Part shown: positions 7,097-16,776 of the stretch, one piece after another
How the letters are laid out: each line of letters starts with the position of its first letter
Position numbering within the stretch: the stretch's first letter is position 1
Source of the DNA: Microbulbifer rhizosphaerae
Lineage (GTDB): Bacteria > Pseudomonadota > Gammaproteobacteria > Pseudomonadales > Cellvibrionaceae
Direction of reading: 5' to 3'
Length of the DNA stretch: 64,000 nucleotides
NCBI RefSeq assembly: GCF_014191725.1
Contig: NZ_JACHWZ010000010.1
Coordinates: 1 to 64,000, forward strand
Made by a program: the position numbers and the translations under genes
Notes under the pieces: generated by a model
Told to the model about the DNA's origin: nothing
The model's input: only the letters and a program-made list of their open reading frames with translations
Database searches by the model: none

Positions 7097-7975
7097 TTAT
7101 TTTTTTTGCAGTTCGGTGCGCAGCTGCGCCAGCACCGGCGCCACCTGCGGCATCACTCCCCGCCAGAGCGCGAAGGATTCCGCGGCCTGGCCCACCAGCA
7201 TGCCCAGGCCGTCCGCCACTTCGGCGCCGCAGTCGCGGGCCCAGCGCATAAACGGCGTGGGCTCGGCACCGTAGACCATATCGTAGGCTTTGCATCCGGG
7301 ACCGATAATCTCCGGGGGCAGCGGCGGCAGTTCGCCGCCCAGGCTGGCGGAACTGGCGTTGATCACCAGATCGAAGCCGCCGGGAAAAAACTCCAGGCCG
7401 CCGGCGCTCAGGGCGCCGCAGCCATTCTGAGAGCCGCGGCTATTTTGAGCGCCGCGGCCATTTAGAGAGCCGTGACCGGCAAACTCCGCGACCAACTGTT
7501 CGGCTTTCTGCATGGTGCGGTTGGCGATATGCACCAGCGCGGGTTCTTCGCCGAGCAGTGGCAGCATAGCGCCGCGGGCGGCGCCGCCGGCGCCAACCAG
7601 CAACACTTTTTTGCCGCGAATCGGCCAGTGCAGGTTGTGCAGGATATCCGCCACCAGGCCGGCGCCGTCGGTGTTGTCGCCGAGCACGCTGCCGTCATCC
7701 TGTTTCGCCAGGGTGTTCACCGCGCCGGCGGCGCGGGCGCGTTCGGTTAGCTCGTCGGCAAATTCGCAGGCATCCAGCTTGAAGGGCACGGTGACGTTCA
7801 GCCCGCGCCCACTGGCGGTAAAAAAATTCCGCGCAAACTCCGCAAAACCGTCCTTTTCCACCAGTTGTTTTTCGTAGCGGATATCCTCGCCGGTCTGCGC
7901 GGCGAAAGCCCGGTGAATGCGCGGTGACAGCGAGTGGGCGATGGGGTTGCCGACGACCGCATAGTGATCTGTCAT
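7097..7975 (-). CDS. aroE: Shikimate dehydrogenase (NADP+)
   Basis: AroE reduces 3-dehydroshikimate to shikimate with NADPH in aromatic amino acid synthesis (cytosolic). Evidence: the shikimate-binding N-terminus GNPIAHSLSPRIH, the catalytic lysine motif LNVTVPFK, the NADP Rossmann loop VGAGGAARG, and the C-terminal GLGMLVGQAAESF. At 292 aa it is about 20 residues longer than typical. The excess is a low-complexity insertion at residues 172-189 built from three 18-bp tandem repeats, just after the second strand of the nucleotide domain. The ATG overlaps the preceding NTF2-like gene by 4 nt (ATGA), implying translational coupling. Confident assignment. Confidence 0.95.
   Translation of the reverse strand: MTDHYAVVGNPIAHSLSPRIHRAFAAQTGEDIRYEKQLVEKDGFAEFARNFFTASGRGLNVTVPFKLDACEFADELTERARAAGAVNTLAKQDDGSVLGDNTDGAGLVADILHNLHWPIRGKKVLLVGAGGAARGAMLPLLGEEPALVHIANRTMQKAEQLVAEFAGHGSLNGRGAQNSRGSQNGCGALSAGGLEFFPGGFDLVINASSASLGGELPPLPPEIIGPGCKAYDMVYGAEPTPFMRWARDCGAEVADGLGMLVGQAAESFALWRGVMPQVAPVLAQLRTELQKK
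7409..7462 (-). repeat. Three 18-bp tandem repeats inside aroE
   Basis: The units at 7445-7462, 7427-7444 and 7409-7426, read on the minus strand, each begin AAT and encode the hexapeptides NGRGAQ, NSRGSQ and NGCGAL. The repeat keeps the reading frame and looks like a recent in-frame expansion of a surface loop. Confidence 0.85.
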
Positions 7976-8418
7976 GGAGCCGCCTTTTTGTGCGCGCGCA
8001 CTGCGCCGCGGATTTTCGTGGCCTCGTCTACCAGGATCATACTGTCTATTTTCAGCCCGTCTGCGGTTTCGCTCACCAAGTAGCGGGTGGTGGCAGTGTA
8101 GAGTTCCGCGCTCTTGTCTCCCTCCGGACGCAGCAGTATCCAGTTGAGGGTCGCCAGGCTGCTGTTGCCGTTCAGTTCGATCACATCGGTCACGGTGCCG
8201 ACGATCTGGCTCACCTGCAGGCGGCGGTAGGTGTGCAGCAGCTTGTCCACCTGCGGTATGAATTCGCTCCGCGCCACTGTCTGCTTGCTGCCATCCTCGC
8301 GGTAATAGTGCAGCGGAAAACGATAGAAGTCCGCGATCTGGTCCGCATCGCCGATTTCAAAATGGCGGCGGTACTGCAGGAACAGTTTGTTGATTTCTTC
8401 CAGCCGTGCCTTGTGCAA
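7972..8418 (-). CDS. NTF2/SnoaL-like small protein
   Basis: A 148-aa soluble protein whose layout fits the NTF2-like cone fold: an N-terminal helix with FLQYRRHFEIGDADQIADFYRFPLHYY, then alternating strands. The phrase about falling on a small diet of residues after AD (DADQIADFY) is typical of SnoaL/DUF4440-type proteins, which bind small ligands or act as isomerases. I chose TTG at 8418 because GAGGAG lies 7 nt upstream. The gene begins 13 nt after the hemF stop and its own stop overlaps the aroE start, so it is translated as part of the operon. Its partner or substrate is unknown; co-transcription alone does not make it a haem or shikimate enzyme. Confidence 0.65.
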   Translation of the reverse strand: MHKARLEEINKLFLQYRRHFEIGDADQIADFYRFPLHYYREDGSKQTVARSEFIPQVDKLLHTYRRLQVSQIVGTVTDVIELNGNSSLATLNWILLRPEGDKSAELYTATTRYLVSETADGLKIDSMILVDEATKIRGAVRAHKKAAP

Positions 8419-8431
8419 AACAGCCTCCTCG

Positions 8432-9355
<924 letters not shown>

Positions 9356-9928
9356 TTACTGGGAGGACCCCGGGCGCAACACGCTGCCACTGATCAGATC
9401 GCGAATTTCGCTGGGGGACTGTCGGCCGCCGGTGGCGCCGCCGCCGACAAAGTCCAGCGCATCGCCGAAATAGCGTAGCACCTGGTATTTTTGCCTGGGG
9501 GGCTGGCAGCCGGTGGGGTTGGCCGAGGTGGATACGATAGCACCGCCGAAGGCGCGCGTTAATGCCGCGGTGAAGGGATGGGCGGTGCAGCGCAGCGCGA
9601 CCGAGTGGTGCGCGCCGCTGATCCAGGGGGGCACGCGGCCGAAATGGGGCACCAGCCAGGTGACCGGGCCGGGCCAGGTTTCGTGCAATCGCTGCAACTG
9701 GGGTCCGCTGAGGCTTTCCAGCAACCCGGCGAAATCCGACTCGTCGCCGGAGACCAGGATCAGGCCCTTCTCCAGCGGGCGGTTTTTCAGCCGCAGAAGC
9801 CGTTCCACCGCCCGGGGGTTGAAGGGGTCGCAGGCCAGGCCCCAGACGGATTCCGTGGGGTGCGCGATCACGCCCCCCGCGGCCAGGGCGCGTGCGGCCC
9901 ACTGTACGGCGAGGGGCGAGACAGCCAA
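9356..9928 (-). CDS. tsaC: Threonylcarbamoyl-AMP synthase
   Basis: TsaC (YrdC/Sua5 family) makes threonylcarbamoyl-adenylate from threonine, bicarbonate and ATP, the first step of the t6A37 modification of ANN-decoding tRNAs. The 190-aa size matches the bacterial short form, without the Sua5 extension. Visible motifs: IAHPTESVWGLACDP near the N-terminus, LKNRPLEKGLILV (the KxR region binding ATP) and IVSTSANPTG. TTG at 9928 is chosen as start because GGAAGG sits 5 nt upstream and the frame follows the purE stop directly (TGATTG). Second gene of the purE operon. Confidence 0.93.
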   Translation of the reverse strand: MAVSPLAVQWAARALAAGGVIAHPTESVWGLACDPFNPRAVERLLRLKNRPLEKGLILVSGDESDFAGLLESLSGPQLQRLHETWPGPVTWLVPHFGRVPPWISGAHHSVALRCTAHPFTAALTRAFGGAIVSTSANPTGCQPPRQKYQVLRYFGDALDFVGGGATGGRQSPSEIRDLISGSVLRPGSSQ

Positions 9929-10441
9929 TCAGGCCTTCCGCTGTTGCAGGCTTTTCTGCAGCTCGGCGTCCTTGGCGACAATCGCCTCGGCATTGGCGCG
10001 ACGCTCGTCCACTAGCTTCTTGTGCATCTCCGCGTCCGCTACGCCGATGATCTGCGCGGCCAGGTAGGCGGCGTTCTTGGCGCCGGCCTTGCCGATGGCC
10101 ACCGTGCCCACCGGGATGCCGCCGGGCATCTGTACGGTGGACAGCAGCGCGTCCAGGCCGTCCAGGGAGGAGTTGATGGGCACGCCGATCACCGGCTTCA
10201 GGGTGGTAGCGGAAACCGCACCGGCCAGGTGCGCGGCCATGCCCGCGGCACAGATAAAGACCGCGCAGCCGCGCTGATCAGCGTCGGTCACATAGTCGTG
10301 GGTGGCCTTGGGCGTGCGGTGGGCGGAAGAGACCTTCACCTCGTAGTCGATACCGAACTTCTCCAGCACGCCGAAGGCGGCTTCCATGGTCGGCAGGTCG
10401 GAATCGGAACCCATCAGAATGGCTACAAAAGGCTTGCTCAT
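9929..10441 (-). CDS. purE: N5-carboxyaminoimidazole ribonucleotide mutase
   Basis: PurE class I converts N5-CAIR to CAIR in de novo purine synthesis, acting as an octamer in the cytosol. Motifs: MGSDSDLP at the N-terminus, KVSSAHRTP with the conserved histidine, and [18 protein letters not shown], which closes the active site. At 170 aa it has the usual length. It is the first gene of the operon, so the promoter should lie in the 270-bp gap shared with the divergent polyketide cluster. purK, often next to purE, is not present here. Confidence 0.96.
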   Translation of the reverse strand: MSKPFVAILMGSDSDLPTMEAAFGVLEKFGIDYEVKVSSAHRTPKATHDYVTDADQRGCAVFICAAGMAAHLAGAVSATTLKPVIGVPINSSLDGLDALLSTVQMPGGIPVGTVAIGKAGAKNAAYLAAQIIGVADAEMHKKLVDERRANAEAIVAKDAELQKSLQQRKA

Positions 10442-10711
10442 TTTTCAGCTCTCTCTACGTAGTCGAAGCGGGAAGCGCGGCAATCTAGCGGATTGAAAGG
10501 GCCAGCACAAGTGAGCCCCGGACCACTTTCCCCGACCCGCCCGCCAAATCACCATGGAACCCGACTCCCCGCTCGAACTCTCCGTGCCACCCCCATTCAT
10601 GCAACCACTACAAGGCTGCTATGCAGTCGACGTCATTCCGTTTGGCTCCCGCGTGAACGATAGTGAGTCGTCACCAAAAACCCCACACCACAAATTGGGA
10701 GAAACAGGACG
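10442..10711. other. Divergent intergenic region purE / polyketide cluster
   Basis: This 270-bp gap must contain promoters for purE (leftward) and the PKS operon (rightward). I see no clear operator or consensus -10/-35 pair. A 53-codon open frame (ATG at 10554, TGA at 10713-10715) overlaps the PKS start by 4 nt (ATGA). It has no recognised homology and no good ribosome-binding site. Confidence 0.45.
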
Positions 10712-13700
10712 ATGATCGCAATAATTGGGGCTTCATGCTGTCTGCCCGGAGGTATCGAAACAGTACAGGATTTCTGGGAATCGCTTTGCGCCGGCAACAA
10801 TATGGCGAGCGACGTGCCCAAGAGCCGCTGGAACAGCGAGCGCTTCTACCACCCGGACAGCAGCGCACCAGGCAAGACCTATATGTCCCGGGGGCATTTT
10901 ATCGAGCGGGATCTGGCCCAGTTCGATTACGACGCCTTCCGCATTTCCAAGCGCGAGGCCGAGGGCCTGGATCCGCAGCAGCGGCTGCTGCTCGAACTGA
11001 CCTGGCAGGCCATGGAGGAATCCGGGTTCACCCTGGATGCCCTGCCCAGCCGTAAAGTGGGGGTTTACGTCGGCGGCTTCACCATGGATCACTTCCTGGG
11101 ACAGTTCAGTGCGGAGAACCGGCCCAATATCGGCGTGCACACCGCCTCCGGCTCCACGCTCACCATGCTCTCCAACCGCATCTCCCATACCTTCGATTTT
11201 CAAGGGCCCAGTCTCACCATAGATACCGCCTGCTCCTCCTCGCTGGTGGCCTACCACTACGCCTGCGAGGATCTGCGCAAAGGCCTCTGCGATATCGCAG
11301 TAGTGGGCGGGGTCAACCTGATGATGCGCCCGGAATACCCCATCGGCATGGCCAAGGGCGGCTTTCTCGCCGCGGACGGGCGCTCGAAAAGTTTCGATGC
11401 CAGCGGCGACGGCTACGGCCGCGGCGAAGGGGGCGTGGTGTTGGTGCTGCGGCGGGAGGAGGACGCCAAGCTCGACTGCAACAGCATCTGGGCACTGCAT
11501 GCGGGCTCCGGCGTCAACCAGGACGGGCGCACCCCGGGCATCACCCTGCCCAGCGGCGAGGCTCAGACCGCACTGATGGAGGATGTGCTACAGCGCCACA
11601 ACATAGACGCGGATGCGGTAGCCTATGTGGAGGCCCACGGTACTGGCACGGCTGCCGGCGATCCCATAGAAGCAGCGTCGATCAGCAGTGTTTACGGCCG
11701 GCGCAGGCAGGGCAATATCTGCTACATAGGTTCGGCGAAAAGCAACGTCGGCCACCTGGAGGCCGGCTCCGGCCTGGTGGGTGTACTGAAGGCGGCGCTG
11801 ATCGCCAAAACCAGAACCATTCCCCCCATCGCCGGCTTTAACCAGCCCAATCCGAAAATCGAACTGGACGAGCGCCGCATGGCGCTGGCGGATCAACTGC
11901 GCTCCATAGGCGACTCTTTCAAACAGCCCATGGTCGCCATCAACTCTTTCGGTTACGGCGGCACCAACGCCCATGTGGTGCTGCAACACTACAGCGCCGA
12001 CGCTGAACTCGAGGCCACCAGTGACAGCGAGCAGCAGAGCGACCAACTGATACTGCTGCTCAGTGCCGCCACCCGCAAGGCTCTGCTCGAGCGCGCGCGC
12101 CAGGCATTGCGTTTGCTGGCCCAGCACCCACAGCGAATCGACGATGTGGTGAAAAGCTTTTCCCGCCACGCTAGCCTGAGCAAAGAGCGGGTGTGCTTCA
12201 TCGCCCGCGACAATATCGACCTGCTGGCGCAGCTCAACGATTTTCTCGACGAGCCGGAACCCCACATTGAAGTCTGCACTCGACCCCGACGCAAAATCGG
12301 CTTCGTCTACACCGGTATGGGACCGCAGTGGTACGGCATGGGCCAACAGCTGTACCGGGAGAACTCCCTCTATCGCGAGGCGGCACTGGACTTCGACGAG
12401 CGTTTCAAGGCCATTGCCGGTTTCTCCATCCTGCAGGAAATGCAAAAAGACGAGCAGAGTTCCCGCATAGGCGAAACCGAGTTTGCACAGCCGGCCAACC
12501 TGCTGATTCAGGTTGCCCTGACCCATACCCTGCGGGCCTATGGCATCGAGCCCCACGCGGTAACCGGACACAGCGTCGGCGACGTGACCGCCGCCTTCGT
12601 CAGCGGCGGCCTGTCGCTGGACGACGCCATCCGCGTGTCCCTCGCCCGCAGCCAACTGCAGGGCACACTACGCAACCGCGGCAGCATGCTCGCGGCCGCC
12701 GTCGACGAGCCGACAGCGCTGGAGCTGATCGCGCAAACCGGTGCGGAAAACACTTCCCTGGCGGCGGAAAACAGCCCGCAGAGCGTCACCCTCGCCGGCC
12801 CCGAGACGGAGTTAGGGGCCATCGCCAAAGTGTTGCAGCAGCGGGACCTGTTCCACCGCATGCTCACCGTGGAAGTGCCCTACCACAGTCCGGTGATGGA
12901 CGAAATCCACGGTGCACTGCAGGAGCGGCTCGCCGACCTCGACTGCCGTCCGCTCCGCCGCCCCTGCTTCTCCACCGTCACCGGCGGCGCCTTCCAGGGG
13001 CCCTTTGACAACAGCTATTGGAACCGCAACGTGCGCCAACCGGTGCGCTTTCGCAAAGCGATCGAAGCCATGGTGGATGCCGGTTGCGAGTACTTCCTGG
13101 AAGTGGGGCCGCACCCGGTGCTGGCGCGTTCACTGCAGGAAACCGTCGCGCAGTTCGAGGAAGCCGATTGCACCAACGGCTTCGTCCTGCGCCGCGGCGA
13201 GGATGAAATCACCACCCTCAAACAGTGTGTTAAGCACCTCTACAGCCAGAGCAACGGCTTTGCGCGCACACCTTTGGGCAGGCACCGACGCCTGTCGCTG
13301 CCCGCCTATCCGTGGGATAAAAAGGAAGTCTGGAGCGAGTCGCCGCAAACCCACGCGGACCGCTGCGGCGAAATTCTCTCGCCGATGCTGGAGCGTACCG
13401 GCGAGGAGCCCGGTATATATCTTACCGATCTCTCCCTCTACCACCTGGACTACCTCAAATCCCACGTGGTGGACGGCAGTCCGGTGATTCCCGCCGCTGC
13501 AGTGGTGGAGGCGGCCCTGGAAACCGCTCGTCTGCAGCGCACAGACGGCAATACCCTTCGTATTGCCGACGCCCGCTTTATGCGCACGCTGGCACTGGAC
13601 GACCGCGGCGAACAGTTGCTGATCCGCCACCAGCACAAACAGCAGCAGCTGACGGTGCTGGGCGCGGCCGAGCGCGGCGCCGGCGCTTTTAAAACCGAAA

Positions 13701-16700
13701 TGGCGCAGATGACGCTGCAGCACTGCAACCGCGACCTCGGCCGGGCCGACGCACCCGACTGCCCGGTGGCCGATGATATCCCCAGCCTCTACACCATGTT
13801 CAACGATGTGGGCCTGCACAGCGATGAGCTGTTCCAGACCGTGCTGGAGTTGCGCCACAATATCCCCGGGGATCGCTTCCAATCCCTGGTGGAGGTCAAC
13901 AGCCGCCTCGAGTGCGACGGCTATCTTTTTCACCCCACGTTGCTCGATGGCATATTCCAGTCCACCGCGGCTTTCATCTCCGACACCAGCAGCGCCTATA
14001 TTCCCGTTTCCGTGCAGGAGATACTGCTTCAGCCACCGGCGGTATCGCCGCGCAGGGTCGGGGTCAACGGCAGCCTCCGCCACCGCGACAGCGACACCGT
14101 CAGCGCCGACCTGCAGGTATTCTGCGTCGACAGCCGCCGGGTGCTGATGCAGATCAACGGCCTCACGGTAAAGCGCATCAAGGAAGTGGACGACGCCCAG
14201 TTGTTGCCCGCCGGCAACTACCAGAGCCTGTGGCAGGCCACGGACGAACTGGTACTCTCCAGCGCCTCCGGTAACCGGATTCTGCTGCTCGCCAGCGAAG
14301 AGCAGCCGCTGGCAGAACTCGTCGCACTGCTCACCCAGGACGGGGCCCGGGTGGACAGCCGTACGCTGAGCCTGCGAGATCTTTCCCCGGCCTGGCACGT
14401 CGGCGACACCCCCATGGAACTGGACGGCAGGGCAGCGCTGGCCGAGGAACTGTCCCTCCGCGACTACGATTCGGTAGTCCTGTGGGCCGATCTGCAAGAG
14501 CGCAATCCGGCGGCCGCCGCGGAGGCGGTGTGCGCCCTGGCCCAGGCCATGCGCAGGGACAGCGGGTCTCCGCCCCGCCTGAGCGCAATAGTGGAAAACG
14601 CGGCCGCGGTTACCGGGGGGGAAATCCTCTCCCCCCAGTCCGGCGCCATCCTCGGCGCCCTGCGCGTGATCTGGTCGGAAATGGAAGACGTGCAGGTGCG
14701 GCTGATCGACCTGGACGACATGGCTAATACCGATCCCTATCTGCTGCTGGGCGAACTGCTCAATGGCAACTGGTGCGACGAGGTCGCCTTTCGCCAGGGC
14801 CAGCGCTTTCAATCCCTGGTGCACAACCAACCGGCGCCGTTGTTCAGCAGCTCGATACAACTGGCCCCGGGTGAACCCTATCGCTGGCTGCCCACGGGAC
14901 ACAACTGGCTGAAAGAGGCACTTCCCCTGCAGCGGGACCGCCTGATCGACGGCATTGTGGTGGAGCTGAGTGCCGGCGGCGATCGCAGCGAATTCGCCCG
15001 CACCGCCGCCACCGTGCCCAGCCTGATCGTGGGACGGCAGGAAGTGGCCAGCGAGCTGGGCATTCTTGAAAAACGCTGCGTCACTGTTGCCCCCCTGGGC
15101 GAGGGCAATGTAGCGCCGATACCAGCGGCCGGGGCCCCCTGGCTGCCGGTGGACGACGAAAACCTGAGCGCCGGGCAGGTGATGCAGGCAGCGTTCGCCG
15201 CCTGGGGCCAGGTGATTGTGCAGCGCCAGCAGCTGGTCGCTGGCGACCGGGTACTGACGGACACCAGCCCCCTCGGCTGCGCCATCGCCGATGCCGCCCG
15301 CGCCGCTGAGGCGGAAGTTAGTACAGTGGATCAACCGCAGCAGTCGTCCGGCGGCTTCGCACTGATCGCAGCACCTCTGGGCGATTGGTGTCGCCACCAC
15401 GATTTCAGCTGCCTGCTCCCCGGCGGCAAGCTGGTCAATACCGATCTGCGCCGAGCGGATCACCTGCCCGCCGGCGTGGGCCTGGCAGTGGAAGAACTCT
15501 GCCGCTATCGCGCCGATTTCGAATCCACCCTGCAGCGCCTGCTTGGCGAAGGCGGCCGGCCGCCGGTCTTCAAGGCGCTGCGCCTGGGCGGGATGGAGAA
15601 GCTCGCCAGCGCCGATCTTCAGCATCAGCCTGTTCTCGACTGGCGCATCCCGGAGGAAGGTGCCGCGGCCACGGCTCCCTCCCGCTACGACTGGGACAGC
15701 AGTCACTGGATGCTGGTAACCGGCGGTCTGGGCGGTATCGGCGAGAAGTTTATCCAATGGCTGGCCGAGCAATCGGTGCGCAAGATCGTCATTGCCGGGC
15801 GCAGCGCGGAGAGCAAGGTCACGGCGCATCCCAGTTGGCAGAAGCTCGCGCTGGACGGCGTGGAGCTGGCCTACATCCGGGGGGACATCGCCGATCCGGG
15901 TTTTGTCGAGCAGTTGGAGGACTTCCAGCGCGATCGCGGCGCGATTACCACCGTCGCCCACCTGGCGGGGATTATCGACGACAGCCCGCTGTCGGAAATG
16001 CGCAGCGATGCCTTCCGCAGCGTGATCCGGGTCAAGGCCGCGGGCATCAACAATATCCTGCGCGCGCTGCCGGTGAAGCAGTTGCACACGGTGATCAACT
16101 TCTCCTCCATAGCTCTGGTGACCGGTAACTCGCGCCAAGCCAACTATTGTGCCGCTAACCAGTACCTGGAGAACATAGGGCGCAACCTGCGCCGGCAGGG
16201 AGTCAACAGCCTGGTGGTTCACGTGGGCGCCATACGCGACGTGGGCATGATCCAGCGCGACCGGCGCTTGCGACAGCACATCAACAATACCGGGCTCAGC
16301 CTGATCAGTTCCGCAAGCCTGTTCGTGGGCATCAACCACGCCCTGTTGCGCGGCGACAGCGTGGTCACCGCCGCCGGCGAACCCAACTGGGAGCAGTGGT
16401 CGCAACTGGAAGTCGGCGCCGCCCGCGCACCCCGCTTCCGCGAAGTGCTGGCCGATGTGGGTTCCGGCGGCACAGACATCTACCAGAACCTGCGCCAGGA
16501 CCTCGCCGGCACCGATCCCGGCGTGCGCCAGACCATCGTCGGCGAGCTTATCCGCGACGCCTTCGCGCCTGTGCTGCGCCTGCCGGCGGAGGAGATTCCC
16601 CTACACAGCGAGTTCTCCGACCTCGGCATCGACTCGCTGATGGCGGCGGAGCTTCAGGGGCTGCTCAAAAAGATCCTGGGCATGGATGTGTCGATTCTCA

Positions 16701-16774
16701 ACCTGATCGGCGAAAACCAGTCAGTGCGCAAGCTGGCTGATACGGAACTCAACAAAATGGGATTGGAAGCTTAA
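10712..16774 (+). CDS. Type I polyketide synthase, KS-AT-DH-psiER-KR-ACP, no thioesterase
   Basis: A 2020-aa single-module, presumably iterative PKS. Domains in order: ketosynthase at about 1-430 (DTACSSSL with Cys174, EAHGTGTAAGDP, KSNVGHLEAGSG); acyltransferase at about 525-840 (GHSVGD with Ser621, VPYHSPVMD); dehydratase at about 885-1170 (HVVDGSPVIP with His918, then HPTLLDGIFQ); the structural half of the ketoreductase at about 1185-1375; a degenerate enoylreductase-like stretch at about 1385-1640; catalytic ketoreductase at about 1655-1850 (GGLGGIG from Gly1671, IDD motif, FSS, Tyr1812 in YCAAN); and acyl carrier at about 1940-2010 (LGIDSL with Ser1975). There is no thioesterase or reductase for release. 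The alpha-oxoamine synthase gene 2 nt downstream is the likely off-loading enzyme. The AT probably uses malonyl-CoA, but specificity is uncertain. It starts a five-gene plus-strand operon. Confidence 0.95.
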   Translation: MIAIIGASCCLPGGIETVQDFWESLCAGNNMASDVPKSRWNSERFYHPDSSAPGKTYMSRGHFIERDLAQFDYDAFRISKREAEGLDPQQRLLLELTWQAMEESGFTLDALPSRKVGVYVGGFTMDHFLGQFSAENRPNIGVHTASGSTLTMLSNRISHTFDFQGPSLTIDTACSSSLVAYHYACEDLRKGLCDIAVVGGVNLMMRPEYPIGMAKGGFLAADGRSKSFDASGDGYGRGEGGVVLVLRREEDAKLDCNSIWALHAGSGVNQDGRTPGITLPSGEAQTALMEDVLQRHNIDADAVAYVEAHGTGTAAGDPIEAASISSVYGRRRQGNICYIGSAKSNVGHLEAGSGLVGVLKAALIAKTRTIPPIAGFNQPNPKIELDERRMALADQLRSIGDSFKQPMVAINSFGYGGTNAHVVLQHYSADAELEATSDSEQQSDQLILLLSAATRKALLERARQALRLLAQHPQRIDDVVKSFSRHASLSKERVCFIARDNIDLLAQLNDFLDEPEPHIEVCTRPRRKIGFVYTGMGPQWYGMGQQLYRENSLYREAALDFDERFKAIAGFSILQEMQKDEQSSRIGETEFAQPANLLIQVALTHTLRAYGIEPHAVTGHSVGDVTAAFVSGGLSLDDAIRVSLARSQLQGTLRNRGSMLAAAVDEPTALELIAQTGAENTSLAAENSPQSVTLAGPETELGAIAKVLQQRDLFHRMLTVEVPYHSPVMDEIHGALQERLADLDCRPLRRPCFSTVTGGAFQGPFDNSYWNRNVRQPVRFRKAIEAMVDAGCEYFLEVGPHPVLARSLQETVAQFEEADCTNGFVLRRGEDEITTLKQCVKHLYSQSNGFARTPLGRHRRLSLPAYPWDKKEVWSESPQTHADRCGEILSPMLERTGEEPGIYLTDLSLYHLDYLKSHVVDGSPVIPAAAVVEAALETARLQRTDGNTLRIADARFMRTLALDDRGEQLLIRHQHKQQQLTVLGAAERGAGAFKTEMAQMTLQHCNRDLGRADAPDCPVADDIPSLYTMFNDVGLHSDELFQTVLELRHNIPGDRFQSLVEVNSRLECDGYLFHPTLLDGIFQSTAAFISDTSSAYIPVSVQEILLQPPAVSPRRVGVNGSLRHRDSDTVSADLQVFCVDSRRVLMQINGLTVKRIKEVDDAQLLPAGNYQSLWQATDELVLSSASGNRILLLASEEQPLAELVALLTQDGARVDSRTLSLRDLSPAWHVGDTPMELDGRAALAEELSLRDYDSVVLWADLQERNPAAAAEAVCALAQAMRRDSGSPPRLSAIVENAAAVTGGEILSPQSGAILGALRVIWSEMEDVQVRLIDLDDMANTDPYLLLGELLNGNWCDEVAFRQGQRFQSLVHNQPAPLFSSSIQLAPGEPYRWLPTGHNWLKEALPLQRDRLIDGIVVELSAGGDRSEFARTAATVPSLIVGRQEVASELGILEKRCVTVAPLGEGNVAPIPAAGAPWLPVDDENLSAGQVMQAAFAAWGQVIVQRQQLVAGDRVLTDTSPLGCAIADAARAAEAEVSTVDQPQQSSGGFALIAAPLGDWCRHHDFSCLLPGGKLVNTDLRRADHLPAGVGLAVEELCRYRADFESTLQRLLGEGGRPPVFKALRLGGMEKLASADLQHQPVLDWRIPEEGAAATAPSRYDWDSSHWMLVTGGLGGIGEKFIQWLAEQSVRKIVIAGRSAESKVTAHPSWQKLALDGVELAYIRGDIADPGFVEQLEDFQRDRGAITTVAHLAGIIDDSPLSEMRSDAFRSVIRVKAAGINNILRALPVKQLHTVINFSSIALVTGNSRQANYCAANQYLENIGRNLRRQGVNSLVVHVGAIRDVGMIQRDRRLRQHINNTGLSLISSASLFVGINHALLRGDSVVTAAGEPNWEQWSQLEVGAARAPRFREVLADVGSGGTDIYQNLRQDLAGTDPGVRQTIVGELIRDAFAPVLRLPAEEIPLHSEFSDLGIDSLMAAELQGLLKKILGMDVSILNLIGENQSVRKLADTELNKMGLEA

Positions 16775-16776
16775 TC

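Noticed and set aside
13130-16405. Very long open frame (1091 codons) on the strand opposite the PKS gene
   Set aside because: It mirrors the third-position GC bias of the PKS frame, has no recognisable domain, and the PKS frame is clearly the coding one. The same holds for long antisense frames over glyS, the RND pump, rsmB and def.
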